From Rhizobium grahamii CCGE 502 (lineage in GTDB: Bacteria > Pseudomonadota > Alphaproteobacteria > Rhizobiales > Rhizobiaceae): 64,000 bases of DNA. The DNA lies in assembly GCF_000298315.2 (NCBI RefSeq), contig NZ_AEYE02000005.1, forward strand, positions 62,001 to 126,000. The letters are read 5' to 3'. Below the pieces are notes generated by a model. The model was given only the letters and a program-made list of their open reading frames with translations. It had not been told where the DNA came from and did not search any database. Both the position numbers and the translations under genes were made by a program. This document shows, piece after piece, positions 10,401 through 19,476 of the stretch (positions are counted from its first letter, which is position 1; every line of letters starts with the position of its first letter).

Positions 10401-11660
10401 ATGGCGTCGGCTTTCTTATCGATCGTCCAAAAACTCATCCGTAAAGGTAATCTGAGACTGACTCTCGCCAGCGGCGAGACGCATATGGTTGGCGACGGCA
10501 CTGGTGAACTGGTTGTCGTTCGCATGGCCGATGAAGAGGCGGAACAGCTGATCCGCCGTGATCCCACCCTGAAGCTAGGGGAAATGTTCATGGAGGGCCG
10601 GTTCATCCTAGAACAGGGCAACATCTACGATTTCCTGGCGATGGTGAAACAGAATACCACCAACGAGATCTTCGATATCCCGATGGCGGCCCTCCTGATC
10701 GGACGCATTGCCCTGCAGCAGCTGAAAAGCCGCATCCCGATCAACCGCAACAGGCGCAACGTTGCCCACCATTACGACCTGTCCGAAAAGCTCTTCGAGC
10801 TCTTTCTCGACGAGGATTGGCAATACTCCTGTGCCTACTACAATCCGCCCGGCATCAGCCTGGAGGAGGCGCAGGTCGCCAAGAAGCGGCACATCGCCGC
10901 GAAGCTTCTGCTCGAACCAAACCAACGCGTTCTGGAGATCGGCTCCGGCTGGGGCGGCATGGGCATGTACCTGGTGGAATCCACGCCAGGGCTGGAGCTC
11001 ACCGGCATCACGCTCAGCAAGGAGCAGCTGAAGATCTCGCGGGAGCGCGCGCAGAAGCGCGGTCTTGCCGATCGCGCGCGCTTCGAGTTGCAGGACTACC
11101 GAACGATGACGGGCAGGAAGTTCGACCGCATCGTATCGGTCGGCATGTTCGAGCATGTCGGCATCGGCAATTTCGGCAAGTTCTTCAAGAAGGTGCACGA
11201 ATTTCTTGCCGATGACGGCGTCATGGTGCTGCACTCGATTGCGCGTCCGAAGCCGAGTTTCGCGACCAATGCCTTCATCGAGAAGTATATCTTCCCGCAG
11301 GGCTATATCCCCTCGATCGGCGAGACGCTGCCGTTCATCGAAAGTGCGGGGCTGCTGGTTCGCGATGTCGAAGTGCTACCGCTGCATTACGCCCACACAT
11401 TGCGCCACTGGCGCGACCGCTTCGTCGCGCGCAAGGCCGAAGCGGTCGCGCTCTACGACGAGCAATTCTTCCGTATGTGGGAGTTCTATCTCGCCGGGTC
11501 CGAGATCGGCTTCCGCTGGGACGAACTGTTCGTCATGCAGATCCAGATTTCCAAGAACCAGTATTCGACCCCCGACAATCGCGACTACATCGCGGCGAAC
11601 GAGGCAAAGCTGAAGGAATTCGAGGCGACGCGCCCGCCGCTCGAAAAAGTCATTCTCTGA
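10401..11660 (+). CDS. cfa: Cyclopropane-fatty-acyl-phospholipid synthase family methyltransferase
   Basis: A 419-residue member of the cyclopropane synthase family, which transfers a methylene group from S-adenosylmethionine to unsaturated acyl chains in membrane phospholipids. The SAM-binding motif VLEIGSGWGG is near residue 178, and the family blocks VAHHYDLSEKLFELFLD and YSCAYY precede it. I chose the ATG at 10401, which has GAGG eight bases upstream; a TTG two codons earlier is possible. Rhizobia often carry more than one paralogue, so substrate preference is not certain. A strong terminator at 11669-11696 ends the unit. Confidence 0.93.
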   Translation: MASAFLSIVQKLIRKGNLRLTLASGETHMVGDGTGELVVVRMADEEAEQLIRRDPTLKLGEMFMEGRFILEQGNIYDFLAMVKQNTTNEIFDIPMAALLIGRIALQQLKSRIPINRNRRNVAHHYDLSEKLFELFLDEDWQYSCAYYNPPGISLEEAQVAKKRHIAAKLLLEPNQRVLEIGSGWGGMGMYLVESTPGLELTGITLSKEQLKISRERAQKRGLADRARFELQDYRTMTGRKFDRIVSVGMFEHVGIGNFGKFFKKVHEFLADDGVMVLHSIARPKPSFATNAFIEKYIFPQGYIPSIGETLPFIESAGLLVRDVEVLPLHYAHTLRHWRDRFVARKAEAVALYDEQFFRMWEFYLAGSEIGFRWDELFVMQIQISKNQYSTPDNRDYIAANEAKLKEFEATRPPLEKVIL

Positions 11661-11668
11661 CCCAGATC

Positions 11669-11698
11669 AAAGGGCGCGGCAAGGACCGCGCCCTTTCA
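11669..11698 (+). terminator. Rho-independent terminator after cfa
   Basis: Perfect 11-base arms (11669-11679 and 11686-11696) enclose a 6-base loop, with AAA on the left and TTT at the end of the right arm. It separates cfa from the phosphatase gene, whose ribosome binding site begins a few bases later. Confidence 0.85.
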
Positions 11699-11711
11699 AA
11701 CTCGGAGCCTG

Positions 11712-12299
11712 ATGGCAATGGCAAGCACCCTTCCGGAAATCTATCTTGTCCGTCACGGCGAAACCGAGTGGAGCCTGTCAGGACGACACACTGGCCGCAG
11801 TGATATCCCGCTCACCGAAAACGGCGAGGCGGCCGCGCGTCAGGTCGGTCCACGCCTTGCGGGTAAGAGCTTTACTGCCGTCTGGTCAAGCCCGTCGCAA
11901 CGTGCCCGCAATACCTGCGCGCTCGCGGGCTTCGACGCCGGGGCCATCGTCAAGGATGACTTGGCGGAATGGGACTACGGCGCCTACGAAGGCATCACCT
12001 CCAAGGAGATCCATGCAAGCCGGCCCGGTTGGCAGCTGTTTCGCGATGGCTGCCCCAACGGTGAGGCGGCAGACGATGTCGGCGCCCGGGCTGACCGGAT
12101 CATTTCGGAACTACGGCAGGCCGATGCCCCGATCTTGATCTTCTCCAGCTCGCATTTCCTCCGGGTACTTGGCGCCCGCTGGCTCGGGTTGCCGCCAACG
12201 GACGGTGCGCGCTTCATTCTCGACACGACAAGCATCAGCGTTCTCGGCTATGAGCACGACCTGACCGAGCCGGTGATCCGGCGATGGAACGGGCGCTGA
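11712..12299 (+). CDS. Histidine phosphatase (phosphoglycerate mutase-like) family protein
   Basis: A 195-residue cytosolic histidine phosphatase. The catalytic RHG motif is in LVRHGETEWS near residue 14, the second arginine block is SSPSQRARNTC, and the C-terminal catalytic histidine is in FSSSHFLRVLG. The length fits the small phosphatase group rather than true phosphoglycerate mutases, so the substrate is unknown. Two ATG codons (11712 and 11718) both follow a GGAG at 11704-11707; the second has the better spacing. A second paralogue lies at 48722-49312. Confidence 0.88.
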   Translation: MAMASTLPEIYLVRHGETEWSLSGRHTGRSDIPLTENGEAAARQVGPRLAGKSFTAVWSSPSQRARNTCALAGFDAGAIVKDDLAEWDYGAYEGITSKEIHASRPGWQLFRDGCPNGEAADDVGARADRIISELRQADAPILIFSSSHFLRVLGARWLGLPPTDGARFILDTTSISVLGYEHDLTEPVIRRWNGR

Positions 12300-12363
12300 A
12301 GGTCGCCCCGACGGCCGTGAATTGGACCTTGACCCGCGCCTTGACCGATCGCTAGATGACGTC

Positions 12364-13323
12364 ATGCAACAGATCGGCGGAATAAACGGGCGCGTTGCGG
12401 ATGCGCCATCGAACAACTGGGTTTATCGGGTCCTGCCTCCGTGGCTCTGGCCCTATGCGCAGCTTGCGCGCTGGGATCGGCCGATCGGTTGGCAGCTCCT
12501 GATGTGGCCTTGCTTCTGGTCGGCAACAATGGCTGCCAATGCCGCAGCCACTCTCGGCCAGTTTTCTGGCGGTCAGCTGGTTTTCCATCTCGTGCTCTAC
12601 TTCATCGGTTCAGTGGCGATGCGCGGGGCAGGGTGCACATACAACGATCTCGTCGACCACAAGATCGACATGGAAGTGGCGCGAACTCGGTCGCGGCCGC
12701 TGCCATCGGGTCGGGTGACGCGCAACCAGGCCAAGGCGTTCATCGTCCTGCAGGCGCTGGTTGGGCTGCTGGTCGTGCTTCAGCTGAACTGGTTTGCCGT
12801 CATCCTCGGCGTCCTCTCGCTCGCCATTGTGGCACTTTATCCCTTTGCGAAGCGCTTTACAGACTGGCCGCAGTTCTTCCTTGGCCTTGCCTTCTCCTGG
12901 GGTGCCTTGATGGGCTGGGCCGCGATTTTCGGGAGCCTCTCGCTGGCGCCTATTTTCCTGTACGTCGCCTCGGTGGTCTGGACAATCGGCTATGACACCA
13001 TCTACGCCCATCAGGACAAGGAGGACGACGAACTGATCGGCGTTCGTTCCACTGCGCGGTTGTTCGGCGACAAGACGAAACAGTGGCTCGTCGGCCTCTA
13101 TGGTCTGACCCTCGTGCTCGCCTTCTGCGCTTTCCTGGCGGCAGGTGTCGGACTGTTCGCCTATCTCGGCCTGCTCATTGCCGCCGGCATGTTTGCGTGG
13201 CAAATCGTAACGCTGGATATCAACGACGGCGACCAATGCCTGGCCCTGTTCAAGTCGAACAATCGCGTCGGACTGATCATATTTGCCGGCCTTTTCTTGT
13301 CGCTGCTCTTCGTCTTGCCTTAG
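12364..13323 (+). CDS. ubiA: 4-hydroxybenzoate polyprenyltransferase
   Basis: A 319-residue integral membrane prenyltransferase of ubiquinone biosynthesis, which attaches the polyprenyl tail to 4-hydroxybenzoate. The first aspartate-rich motif is in YNDLVDHKIDMEVARTRSRP and the second in GYDTIYAHQDKEDD, both diagnostic of UbiA. About eight hydrophobic segments are visible. The entry WxLPYAQLARWDRPIGWQLL-like region is conserved. I chose the ATG at 12364; a TTG at 12322 would add 14 residues. The gene is followed closely by a terminator. Confidence 0.94.
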   Translation: MQQIGGINGRVADAPSNNWVYRVLPPWLWPYAQLARWDRPIGWQLLMWPCFWSATMAANAAATLGQFSGGQLVFHLVLYFIGSVAMRGAGCTYNDLVDHKIDMEVARTRSRPLPSGRVTRNQAKAFIVLQALVGLLVVLQLNWFAVILGVLSLAIVALYPFAKRFTDWPQFFLGLAFSWGALMGWAAIFGSLSLAPIFLYVASVVWTIGYDTIYAHQDKEDDELIGVRSTARLFGDKTKQWLVGLYGLTLVLAFCAFLAAGVGLFAYLGLLIAAGMFAWQIVTLDINDGDQCLALFKSNNRVGLIIFAGLFLSLLFVLP

Positions 13324-13340
13324 GCCAGATACGGAAGACG

Positions 13341-13374
13341 AAAAACCCGGCACAATGGCCGGGTTTTTGGTTTT
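13341..13374 (+). terminator. Rho-independent terminator after ubiA
   Basis: Perfect 11-base arms (13341-13351 and 13358-13368) close a 6-base loop and end in a T-run. The A-run on the left would let it serve the convergent DUF6101 gene ending at 13390 as well. Confidence 0.9.
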
Positions 13375-13389
13375 GGCAGATCGCCCCGC

Positions 13390-13962
13390 TCAGCTGCGGG
13401 CGATGATTTCCTTGCCTTCGATCTTCATGGCGACGCCGAGCTTGCCGGTCGTGCGGCGCACGAGGAAACGCGGGCGGCGGTTGGCGAAGTAGGAGTGACG
13501 GCGGCGCGGCTTCAACGCGCTGGTGCGCAGGTCGCCGAGATGTTCTTCCAGCGGACGGGCAATGCCGTCGGCCTCGACCATCAGCATCGGAATGCGGAAG
13601 GCTTCGGACCAGCTGCGCCAGTCGGCGGCAATATCCGCCAGGTCATGGGCGACCAGAAGCGGCACGCAGAGTTCCGGATCTTCGTGATGAAGCTCCAGGG
13701 TTACGGTGACTTCGCCGTTGCCATGGTCGATGGCGCGGGCGGCAACGCCCTTGAAGGCGCGCTTGGGAAGTGCGATCGAAAGCGGCAGGCCGCTCGAGGG
13801 GAGAACCTTGCGCAGGATGGCGCCACGTTCGTCGATCGTTATGCTGACGTCACTTGTGGAGTCGTGGATGGCGTAGCTGACCTGCTGGGGAAAGCGAGAC
13901 GGATCGAGACGCAGTGTCGTTCCAGCCCATACGGGCTTCATAACGGTGTTGTTCATGTTCAT
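13390..13962 (-). CDS. DUF6101-like hypothetical protein
   Basis: A 190-residue soluble protein starting MNMNNTVMKPVWAG and ending in a basic region (RPRFLVRRTTGKLGV) with an IEGKEIIARS tail. It resembles the rhizobial DUF6101 family as I remember it; no enzymatic motif is visible. The ATG at 13962 has AAGGG five bases upstream; internal ATGs at 13956 and 13941 are alternatives. It is convergent with ubiA across a shared terminator and divergent from the DUF1217 repeat gene. Confidence 0.7.
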   Translation of the reverse strand: MNMNNTVMKPVWAGTTLRLDPSRFPQQVSYAIHDSTSDVSITIDERGAILRKVLPSSGLPLSIALPKRAFKGVAARAIDHGNGEVTVTLELHHEDPELCVPLLVAHDLADIAADWRSWSEAFRIPMLMVEADGIARPLEEHLGDLRTSALKPRRRHSYFANRRPRFLVRRTTGKLGVAMKIEGKEIIARS

Positions 13963-14255
13963 TCTACCCTTGTCTTACCTGAGAGCCGGTTTCCGGTCTT
14001 CTCCTCGGGGCTTTTCGCCCTCTATGGCTCGACAATAGGCGCCGCCTGTTCGAGACAGCTTAAAAATCGCGGTTAAGAAAACTTTGCCTCCCTGGATGGT
14101 TATCAAAACCGAAGCCGGCAAGGTTTCCGGAGGGTGAACGCCGGCTGTCTCATATTGCAACGCAAGATGGGTAAGTCTCGGGTAAGCTTTTTATCGCAAA
14201 ATGGCGCAGAACCACTCTGTCATACTTTGAAGACTTTGCCGGAAAAGGGCGTGTT

Positions 14256-16976
14256 ATGATCTCTGCTTCAATGGCCTACAACATAGTGTCGGGGAACATG
14301 AAGCAGAGCCTCGATCGCGTAGCCTCCCAGGCAACGGTCAAGCGCGACGCCGAGTACTACAAGGACAACATCAACAAGGTCAAAGACGTCGACGATTTCC
14401 TCGGCAATTATAGGCTCTACAGCTACGCGATGAAGGCCTATGGCCTCGACGACATGACCTACGCCAAGGCCTTCATGAAGAAAGTCCTGGAGAGTGATTT
14501 GACCGATGCCGGCAGCTTCGCCAACAAGCTGACCGATACGCGCTACAAGGAATTTGCCGCCGCGTTCAACTTCAATTCGCCGGCAGCGGATGCGCAAAGC
14601 AACGCCCAGGAAGACGATCTGATAGGCCTCTACACGCAGTCCTTTGCCGACGAGAGCAAGAATGCCGCGACGGAGACCGACTACTACGGCAATGCGATCG
14701 ATGCGGCGCAGGATGTTTCGGATATCGTCGGGGACAGCCGTGTCCGGACCTATGTCCTGAAGGCTTACGGCATTGATCCTACATACGTCTCCAATGACTT
14801 CTTGACGCAGGTTCTGACCAGCGACGTCAACGATCCGAACAGCTTCGTGAACGTCAACGGCAACGAAAAATATCAGGCGCTTGCTGCGCAATTCAGTTTT
14901 AATGCCGATGGCACTGTCAATGGCGCGGCGCAGACCGCTGCCCAAAAGGACGCCGTCATGGAACAGTACAACTTGACTGTTCCATCGATCGTCACCCCTG
15001 CTGCGGCGGACTATAACAAGGCCTACTACCTGTCCAAGATCGGAGCGATCACCAGCGTCGACGATCTTCTCGCCGACAGCCGCCTGACGTCCTACATCAA
15101 GACAGCCTTCGGCATGTCTCAGGACTTCAGCACGGCAGCGCTAAGACTCGTGCTGACCGATGCCAGCTACGCGACGTCTCTGGATCTCAGCGAAGCCAAC
15201 CAGGCGTTCAACTTCAATTCCGACGGGACGATCAACGGCGCGGCGGCGTCCTACACGGCGCAGACGCCCGATCAGATAAAGACCATGGGCGACCTGGCCG
15301 CCTCGGCGACCAGCTATTATCAGTCCACGATAGTCAACATCACCAACGTCGACGATCTCGTCGCCGATGCAGGGCTGACGCGCTATATCAAGGATGCCTA
15401 TGGCATACCGCAGACCTTCAGCGATGCCGATCTCAAGAGCGTTCTGACGGATGCAACCTATGCCGCGAGCCTTGGCTATGATGCGGTCCATTCGGCTTTC
15501 AACTTCCAGGCAGATGGCAGCGTACCGGATGACGTCAATGCGCAGACCTCCGCTCAGGCGCGCGTGACCAGTTCGGGCGCGCGCTCCAACCTCGATTACT
15601 TCCAGAGCACGATCGGCACGATTTCCAATGTCGACCAATTGATCGCGGATACGAAGCTGACCAGCTTTATCAAGTCGGTCTACCAGATGCCGGCCAATAT
15701 CAGTGATGCTGATCTCAAGAACATCTTGATTGACCCCAGCTTCGCTGCCGCTCAGGGCTTCGGCAATGTCAACTCAGGCTTCAGTTTTGCTGCCGACGGC
15801 TCGGCCGCGGCCGCCTCCGGCCCGCAAAGCGCCGAGCAGCTGATGAACACGACCGACAGCTATTCGGTCCGCTACGACGACGCACAGCAGGAGGCCATGG
15901 ACGCGGCCGTCGCCAACTACAAAGAGCGGATGAGCGACGACAACATCAAGAAAGTGGACGATTTCCTTCGCTCCAACGCGACGGCGGATCTCGACAACAG
16001 CAACGATGGCTTGCCAGATCCCTATCAGATGGCGCTGCGCGCCTACGGACTGACGGAGCAGGACGTGCCGCGTTCGACACTACGCAAGTTGCTGAAGAGC
16101 GACCCCTATGATCCGAACGGTTATGTCGCCTCGTTCAAGGACGAGCGCATCACCAATCTCGTCCGCGCCTTCAACTTTGGGACCGACGGCAAGATCACGT
16201 CGGAAGTACAGGCACTGTCACCCGCCGTCATGGCCAAGTATGCGACGAACTACAAGTCGCGCGCCACCCTGGGAATGGACGACGGCTCGATCAAGGACAA
16301 GGCTTCGAAGGACGCGACGAAGGCCGTCGATGATTTCGCCAAAGGCATGGCCGAGGTGAAGTCGCTTGATGATTTCCTGAAGAACGACAAGCTGACTAGC
16401 TTCGTGCTGAAGGCGAACGGTCTCGATCCGAAAAAGTACGACGACGAAACATTGCGGAAGATCTTCACGTCGGATCCGTCCGATTCCAAGAGCTATCTGA
16501 ATACAAAGGCAGACTCCAAGTTCAAGGAAATCGTTGCCGACTTCAACTTCGATACCGCCGGGGACCTGACACGCGCCAAGATCGGCGCCGTCCAGAATGT
16601 CGGCGCCGAGGATCGGACCCAGACGAACTATCTTCAGCAGACTCTCGAAACACAGCAGGGTGAAAGCAACGACGGCGTCCGTCTTGCTCTCTATTTCGCC
16701 CGCAAGGCTCCCGACATAACCTCGCTCTACAGCATCCTCGGGGACAAGGCGCTGTTCCAGGTCATCACAACCACCTTTAGCCTGCCGAGCGGTATTTCCA
16801 GCATGGATGTCGAGAAGCAGGTCGATCTTCTGAAGAAGTTCGTCAATCTCGACGACCTTCAGGATTCGAAGAAGGTCGACAAGCTGTTAAAGCGGTTCAC
16901 CGCAATGTATGACCTGCAGAACAATTCCAGCAACTCACCGGCGCTCAGCATTCTGACCGGCGGCACATCGGGCTGA
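14256..16976 (+). CDS. Multi-repeat DUF1217 protein, 906 aa
   Basis: The protein consists of about eight successive DUF1217-like units of roughly 75-100 residues. Each has a helix with (N)YY...I, a segment like VDDFL/VDDLL, an RLxSYxxKAYGL-like helix, a (L)xxVLxSD turn, and an F(N)F terminal strand followed by (DG)xxNG. Units begin near residues 25, 145, 255, 350, 440, 545, 690 and 800. The last unit (LALYFARKAPDITSLYSILG) resembles the C-terminal end of single-domain DUF1217 proteins. No signal peptide is visible. AAGGG lies six bases before the ATG. In rhizobia, DUF1217 genes are known to me from flagellar gene clusters, so a motility or secreted-structure role is possible. No flagellar genes are adjacent here. 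Confidence 0.85.
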   Translation: MISASMAYNIVSGNMKQSLDRVASQATVKRDAEYYKDNINKVKDVDDFLGNYRLYSYAMKAYGLDDMTYAKAFMKKVLESDLTDAGSFANKLTDTRYKEFAAAFNFNSPAADAQSNAQEDDLIGLYTQSFADESKNAATETDYYGNAIDAAQDVSDIVGDSRVRTYVLKAYGIDPTYVSNDFLTQVLTSDVNDPNSFVNVNGNEKYQALAAQFSFNADGTVNGAAQTAAQKDAVMEQYNLTVPSIVTPAAADYNKAYYLSKIGAITSVDDLLADSRLTSYIKTAFGMSQDFSTAALRLVLTDASYATSLDLSEANQAFNFNSDGTINGAAASYTAQTPDQIKTMGDLAASATSYYQSTIVNITNVDDLVADAGLTRYIKDAYGIPQTFSDADLKSVLTDATYAASLGYDAVHSAFNFQADGSVPDDVNAQTSAQARVTSSGARSNLDYFQSTIGTISNVDQLIADTKLTSFIKSVYQMPANISDADLKNILIDPSFAAAQGFGNVNSGFSFAADGSAAAASGPQSAEQLMNTTDSYSVRYDDAQQEAMDAAVANYKERMSDDNIKKVDDFLRSNATADLDNSNDGLPDPYQMALRAYGLTEQDVPRSTLRKLLKSDPYDPNGYVASFKDERITNLVRAFNFGTDGKITSEVQALSPAVMAKYATNYKSRATLGMDDGSIKDKASKDATKAVDDFAKGMAEVKSLDDFLKNDKLTSFVLKANGLDPKKYDDETLRKIFTSDPSDSKSYLNTKADSKFKEIVADFNFDTAGDLTRAKIGAVQNVGAEDRTQTNYLQQTLETQQGESNDGVRLALYFARKAPDITSLYSILGDKALFQVITTTFSLPSGISSMDVEKQVDLLKKFVNLDDLQDSKKVDKLLKRFTAMYDLQNNSSNSPALSILTGGTSG

Positions 16977-16997
16977 CCGCCTTAGCAGCGACTTCCT

Positions 16998-18425
16998 CTA
17001 GTCGATGTTGACGACCTTTCCGGGATTCATGATGCCGGCCGGGTCGAAGGAGCGCTTGATCCTGCGCATCAGCTCCATTTCGATCGCCGGGCGGATCGAC
17101 GCCAGCTCATCGCGCTTCAGCTGACCGATTCCATGCTCGGCGGAAATCGATCCGCCATGTGCCAGGACGAAACCATGGACGATGTGGTTCATCTCGTGCC
17201 AGCGCTCAAGGAAAGCCTGCTTGTCCGCGCCGACAGGCTGGGAAATGTTGTAATGGATATTGCCGTCGCCCATGTGGCCGAACGCGCAGATGCGGGCGCC
17301 CGGCATCGCAGCCATGACGGCTTCGCCGGCCTCATGCATGAAGGCCGGGATTGCCGAAACCGGCACGGAAACGTCATGCTTGATCGATCCGCCCTCCGGC
17401 TTCTGCGCCTCCGACATGCTTTCGCGCATATGCCAGAGCGCCTTCTGCTGAGCGACGGAAGAGGAGATCGCCGCGTCTTGAACCAACCCGGCCTCGAAGC
17501 CTTGTTCGAGCAGCGCCGTCATCATCCGCTCGGCCGTCTCGGCGGAGTCTGACGTGGAAATATCGACGAGCACATACCAGGGATGCGCCGACTCCAACGG
17601 ATCGCGTACGCCCTCGATATTGCGCGCGGTGATTTCGACGCCGAAACGCGGCATGAGCTCAAAACCGGTGAGCGAGGTGCCGCAGAGACTGGACGCCAGG
17701 TTGAACAACCCAAGCGCATCCTCGACCGAATTGAGCCCGGCGAATGCAACCTGCTTGCCGAGCGGTTGCGGAAAGAGCCTCAGCACCGCGCCGGTGATGA
17801 TGCCGAGCGTGCCTTCCGCGCCGATGAAGAGGTCGCGCAAGTCATAGCCGGTGTTGTCCTTCTTCAGGCGGCGCAGGCCATCCCAGATCTCGCCGGTCGG
17901 CAGCACCACCTCGAGGCCGAGGCAGAGGTGGCGCATGTTGCCGTAGGCGAGCACGGCCGTGCCGCCGGCGTTGGTCGAGAGATTGCCGCCGATCCGGCAC
18001 GACCCCTCGGACCCCAGCGATAGCGGAAACAACCTGCCATGCGCTTCTGCCGCCTTCTGCACGTCGGCAAGGATCGCGCCGCCATCGACGACGAGAACGT
18101 TGGCTACCGGATCGACATCGCGAACCTTGTTCATGCGTTCAAGCGAGATGATGATATCGGACTTGCCTTCACGCGGGGTCTGGCCGCCGACGAGGCCGGT
18201 GTTGCCCGTCTGAGGCACGACCGCGGTGCCGGTTTCGCTCGCAAGCTTCAGGATTGCCGACACCTCTTCGACGGAGCCCGGCTTCAGCAGGAGAGGCGAG
18301 GAGCCATGGTAGAGGCCACGGTTTTCGATCAGATGCGGCGCGAGATCCGCTTCGCTCCGGAGGGCATGTTTCTCGCCAACGATGGCGGTGAAACGGTCGA
18401 GAAGTTCGGGGGAAACGTTGCTCAT
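16998..18425 (-). CDS. FAD-binding oxidoreductase, GlcD / D-2-hydroxyacid dehydrogenase type
   Basis: A 475-residue flavoprotein of the FAD_binding_4 family. The FAD pocket shows PQTGNTGLVGGQTP near residue 68 and the stretch SLGSEGSCRIGGNLSTNAGG. The C-terminal FAD-oxidase_C domain carries FGHMGDGNIHYN and the flavin-contacting EHGIGQLKRDEL. Likely substrates are D-lactate, glycolate or D-2-hydroxyglutarate; sequence alone does not decide. The start MSNVSPELL at 18425 is preceded by AAGGA; the frame is open to 18497 but that part overlaps sua5. It follows sua5 by 19 bases on the same strand, so the two form an operon. Confidence 0.92.
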   Translation of the reverse strand: MSNVSPELLDRFTAIVGEKHALRSEADLAPHLIENRGLYHGSSPLLLKPGSVEEVSAILKLASETGTAVVPQTGNTGLVGGQTPREGKSDIIISLERMNKVRDVDPVANVLVVDGGAILADVQKAAEAHGRLFPLSLGSEGSCRIGGNLSTNAGGTAVLAYGNMRHLCLGLEVVLPTGEIWDGLRRLKKDNTGYDLRDLFIGAEGTLGIITGAVLRLFPQPLGKQVAFAGLNSVEDALGLFNLASSLCGTSLTGFELMPRFGVEITARNIEGVRDPLESAHPWYVLVDISTSDSAETAERMMTALLEQGFEAGLVQDAAISSSVAQQKALWHMRESMSEAQKPEGGSIKHDVSVPVSAIPAFMHEAGEAVMAAMPGARICAFGHMGDGNIHYNISQPVGADKQAFLERWHEMNHIVHGFVLAHGGSISAEHGIGQLKRDELASIRPAIEMELMRRIKRSFDPAGIMNPGKVVNID

Positions 18426-18444
18426 CGAAACTCGGTCCTTCTTG

Positions 18445-19419
18445 TTATTCTCGTGGGGCGGCGGCCCGGCGCAGCCGGTCGTTGATGGCCTCGCCAAGTC
18501 CCTCGTCGGGAATGGCCGAGAAGGCGATCGTCACAGCGCCGCTGGCATCGGCTCTCTTCATATAGTCGAACAGGTTTGCCGCCGCTTCGGCAAGATCGCC
18601 GTCGTGGCTGAGATTGAGAACGATCCTGGCATCATCGGCGCCGGCAACTGCGGTCTTGCCAAACGCAATCAACGCCTCGCCAGCATCGACGTGGGTTGCG
18701 TCCAGTCGGACGGTTGCACCCGGAGCGTAGTGGGACGCCAACATTCCTGGAGCCTCGATAGCTGCGGACGCTTTCCGGGATCGCAGAAGCTTCTGACCGG
18801 CGACGCGTTCGATCTCGGAGGCTGGCAAACCGCCCGGCCTGAGCAGCCGGACCTTGCCATCCTCGACCTTGACGATCGTCGACTCGACGCCGACGGTGCT
18901 TGCACCGGCATCGAGGATCAGCCTGATGCGCTCGCCAAGATCGGCATCGACATGGTCGGCGCTGGTTGCGCTGATCTTGCCGGAGGTGTTGGCGCTGGGC
19001 GCTGCGAGCGGTCGCCCGAAGGCGCGGATCAGTTCGCCTGCAAAGCCCTTCGGAACGCGGATGCCGACCGTGTCGAGACCTGCGGTCGCCAGAGAATGAA
19101 TGGCGCTTTGCGGCTTCAGCGGCAGCACGAGCGTCAGCGGGCCGGGCCAGAAGGCTTCGGCCAGCGCGCGTGAAACCGGGTCGAACTCCGCATGCTTTTC
19201 AGCCATGGCAAGATCTGCCATATGGCAGATCAGCGGGTTGAAGCGCGGGCGGCCCTTGGTCTCGTAGATATGGGCGATCGCCACCGGGTTAGTGGCATCG
19301 GCGGCGAGGCCGTACACCGTCTCCGTCGGGATCGCGATCGGAAACCCTTCGCCAAGCACCGCGCAACCGGCTTTGATGGCCTCTTGCCTGTCCTTCGTGA
19401 TGTCGATCGATCGTGCCAT
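18445..19419 (-). CDS. sua5: L-threonylcarbamoyladenylate synthase (Sua5/YrdC)
   Basis: A 324-residue enzyme that makes threonylcarbamoyl-AMP from threonine, bicarbonate and ATP, the first step of t6A37 tRNA modification. The YrdC domain (about 10-210) shows PTETVYGLAADA, KGRPRFNPL and PSANTSGK. The extra C-terminal domain (about 235-320) and linker SHYAPGA mark the longer Sua5 form rather than the short YrdC form. The ATG at 19419 fits the family's start. The downstream flavoprotein is in the same operon but has no evident link to tRNA modification. Confidence 0.94.
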   Translation of the reverse strand: MARSIDITKDRQEAIKAGCAVLGEGFPIAIPTETVYGLAADATNPVAIAHIYETKGRPRFNPLICHMADLAMAEKHAEFDPVSRALAEAFWPGPLTLVLPLKPQSAIHSLATAGLDTVGIRVPKGFAGELIRAFGRPLAAPSANTSGKISATSADHVDADLGERIRLILDAGASTVGVESTIVKVEDGKVRLLRPGGLPASEIERVAGQKLLRSRKASAAIEAPGMLASHYAPGATVRLDATHVDAGEALIAFGKTAVAGADDARIVLNLSHDGDLAEAAANLFDYMKRADASGAVTIAFSAIPDEGLGEAINDRLRRAAAPRE

Positions 19420-19476
19420 GCGCTGCCCGGATTGCTGTCCGGCAGTCCTTATGCTTTCCCAGCGACAGGATCAATA

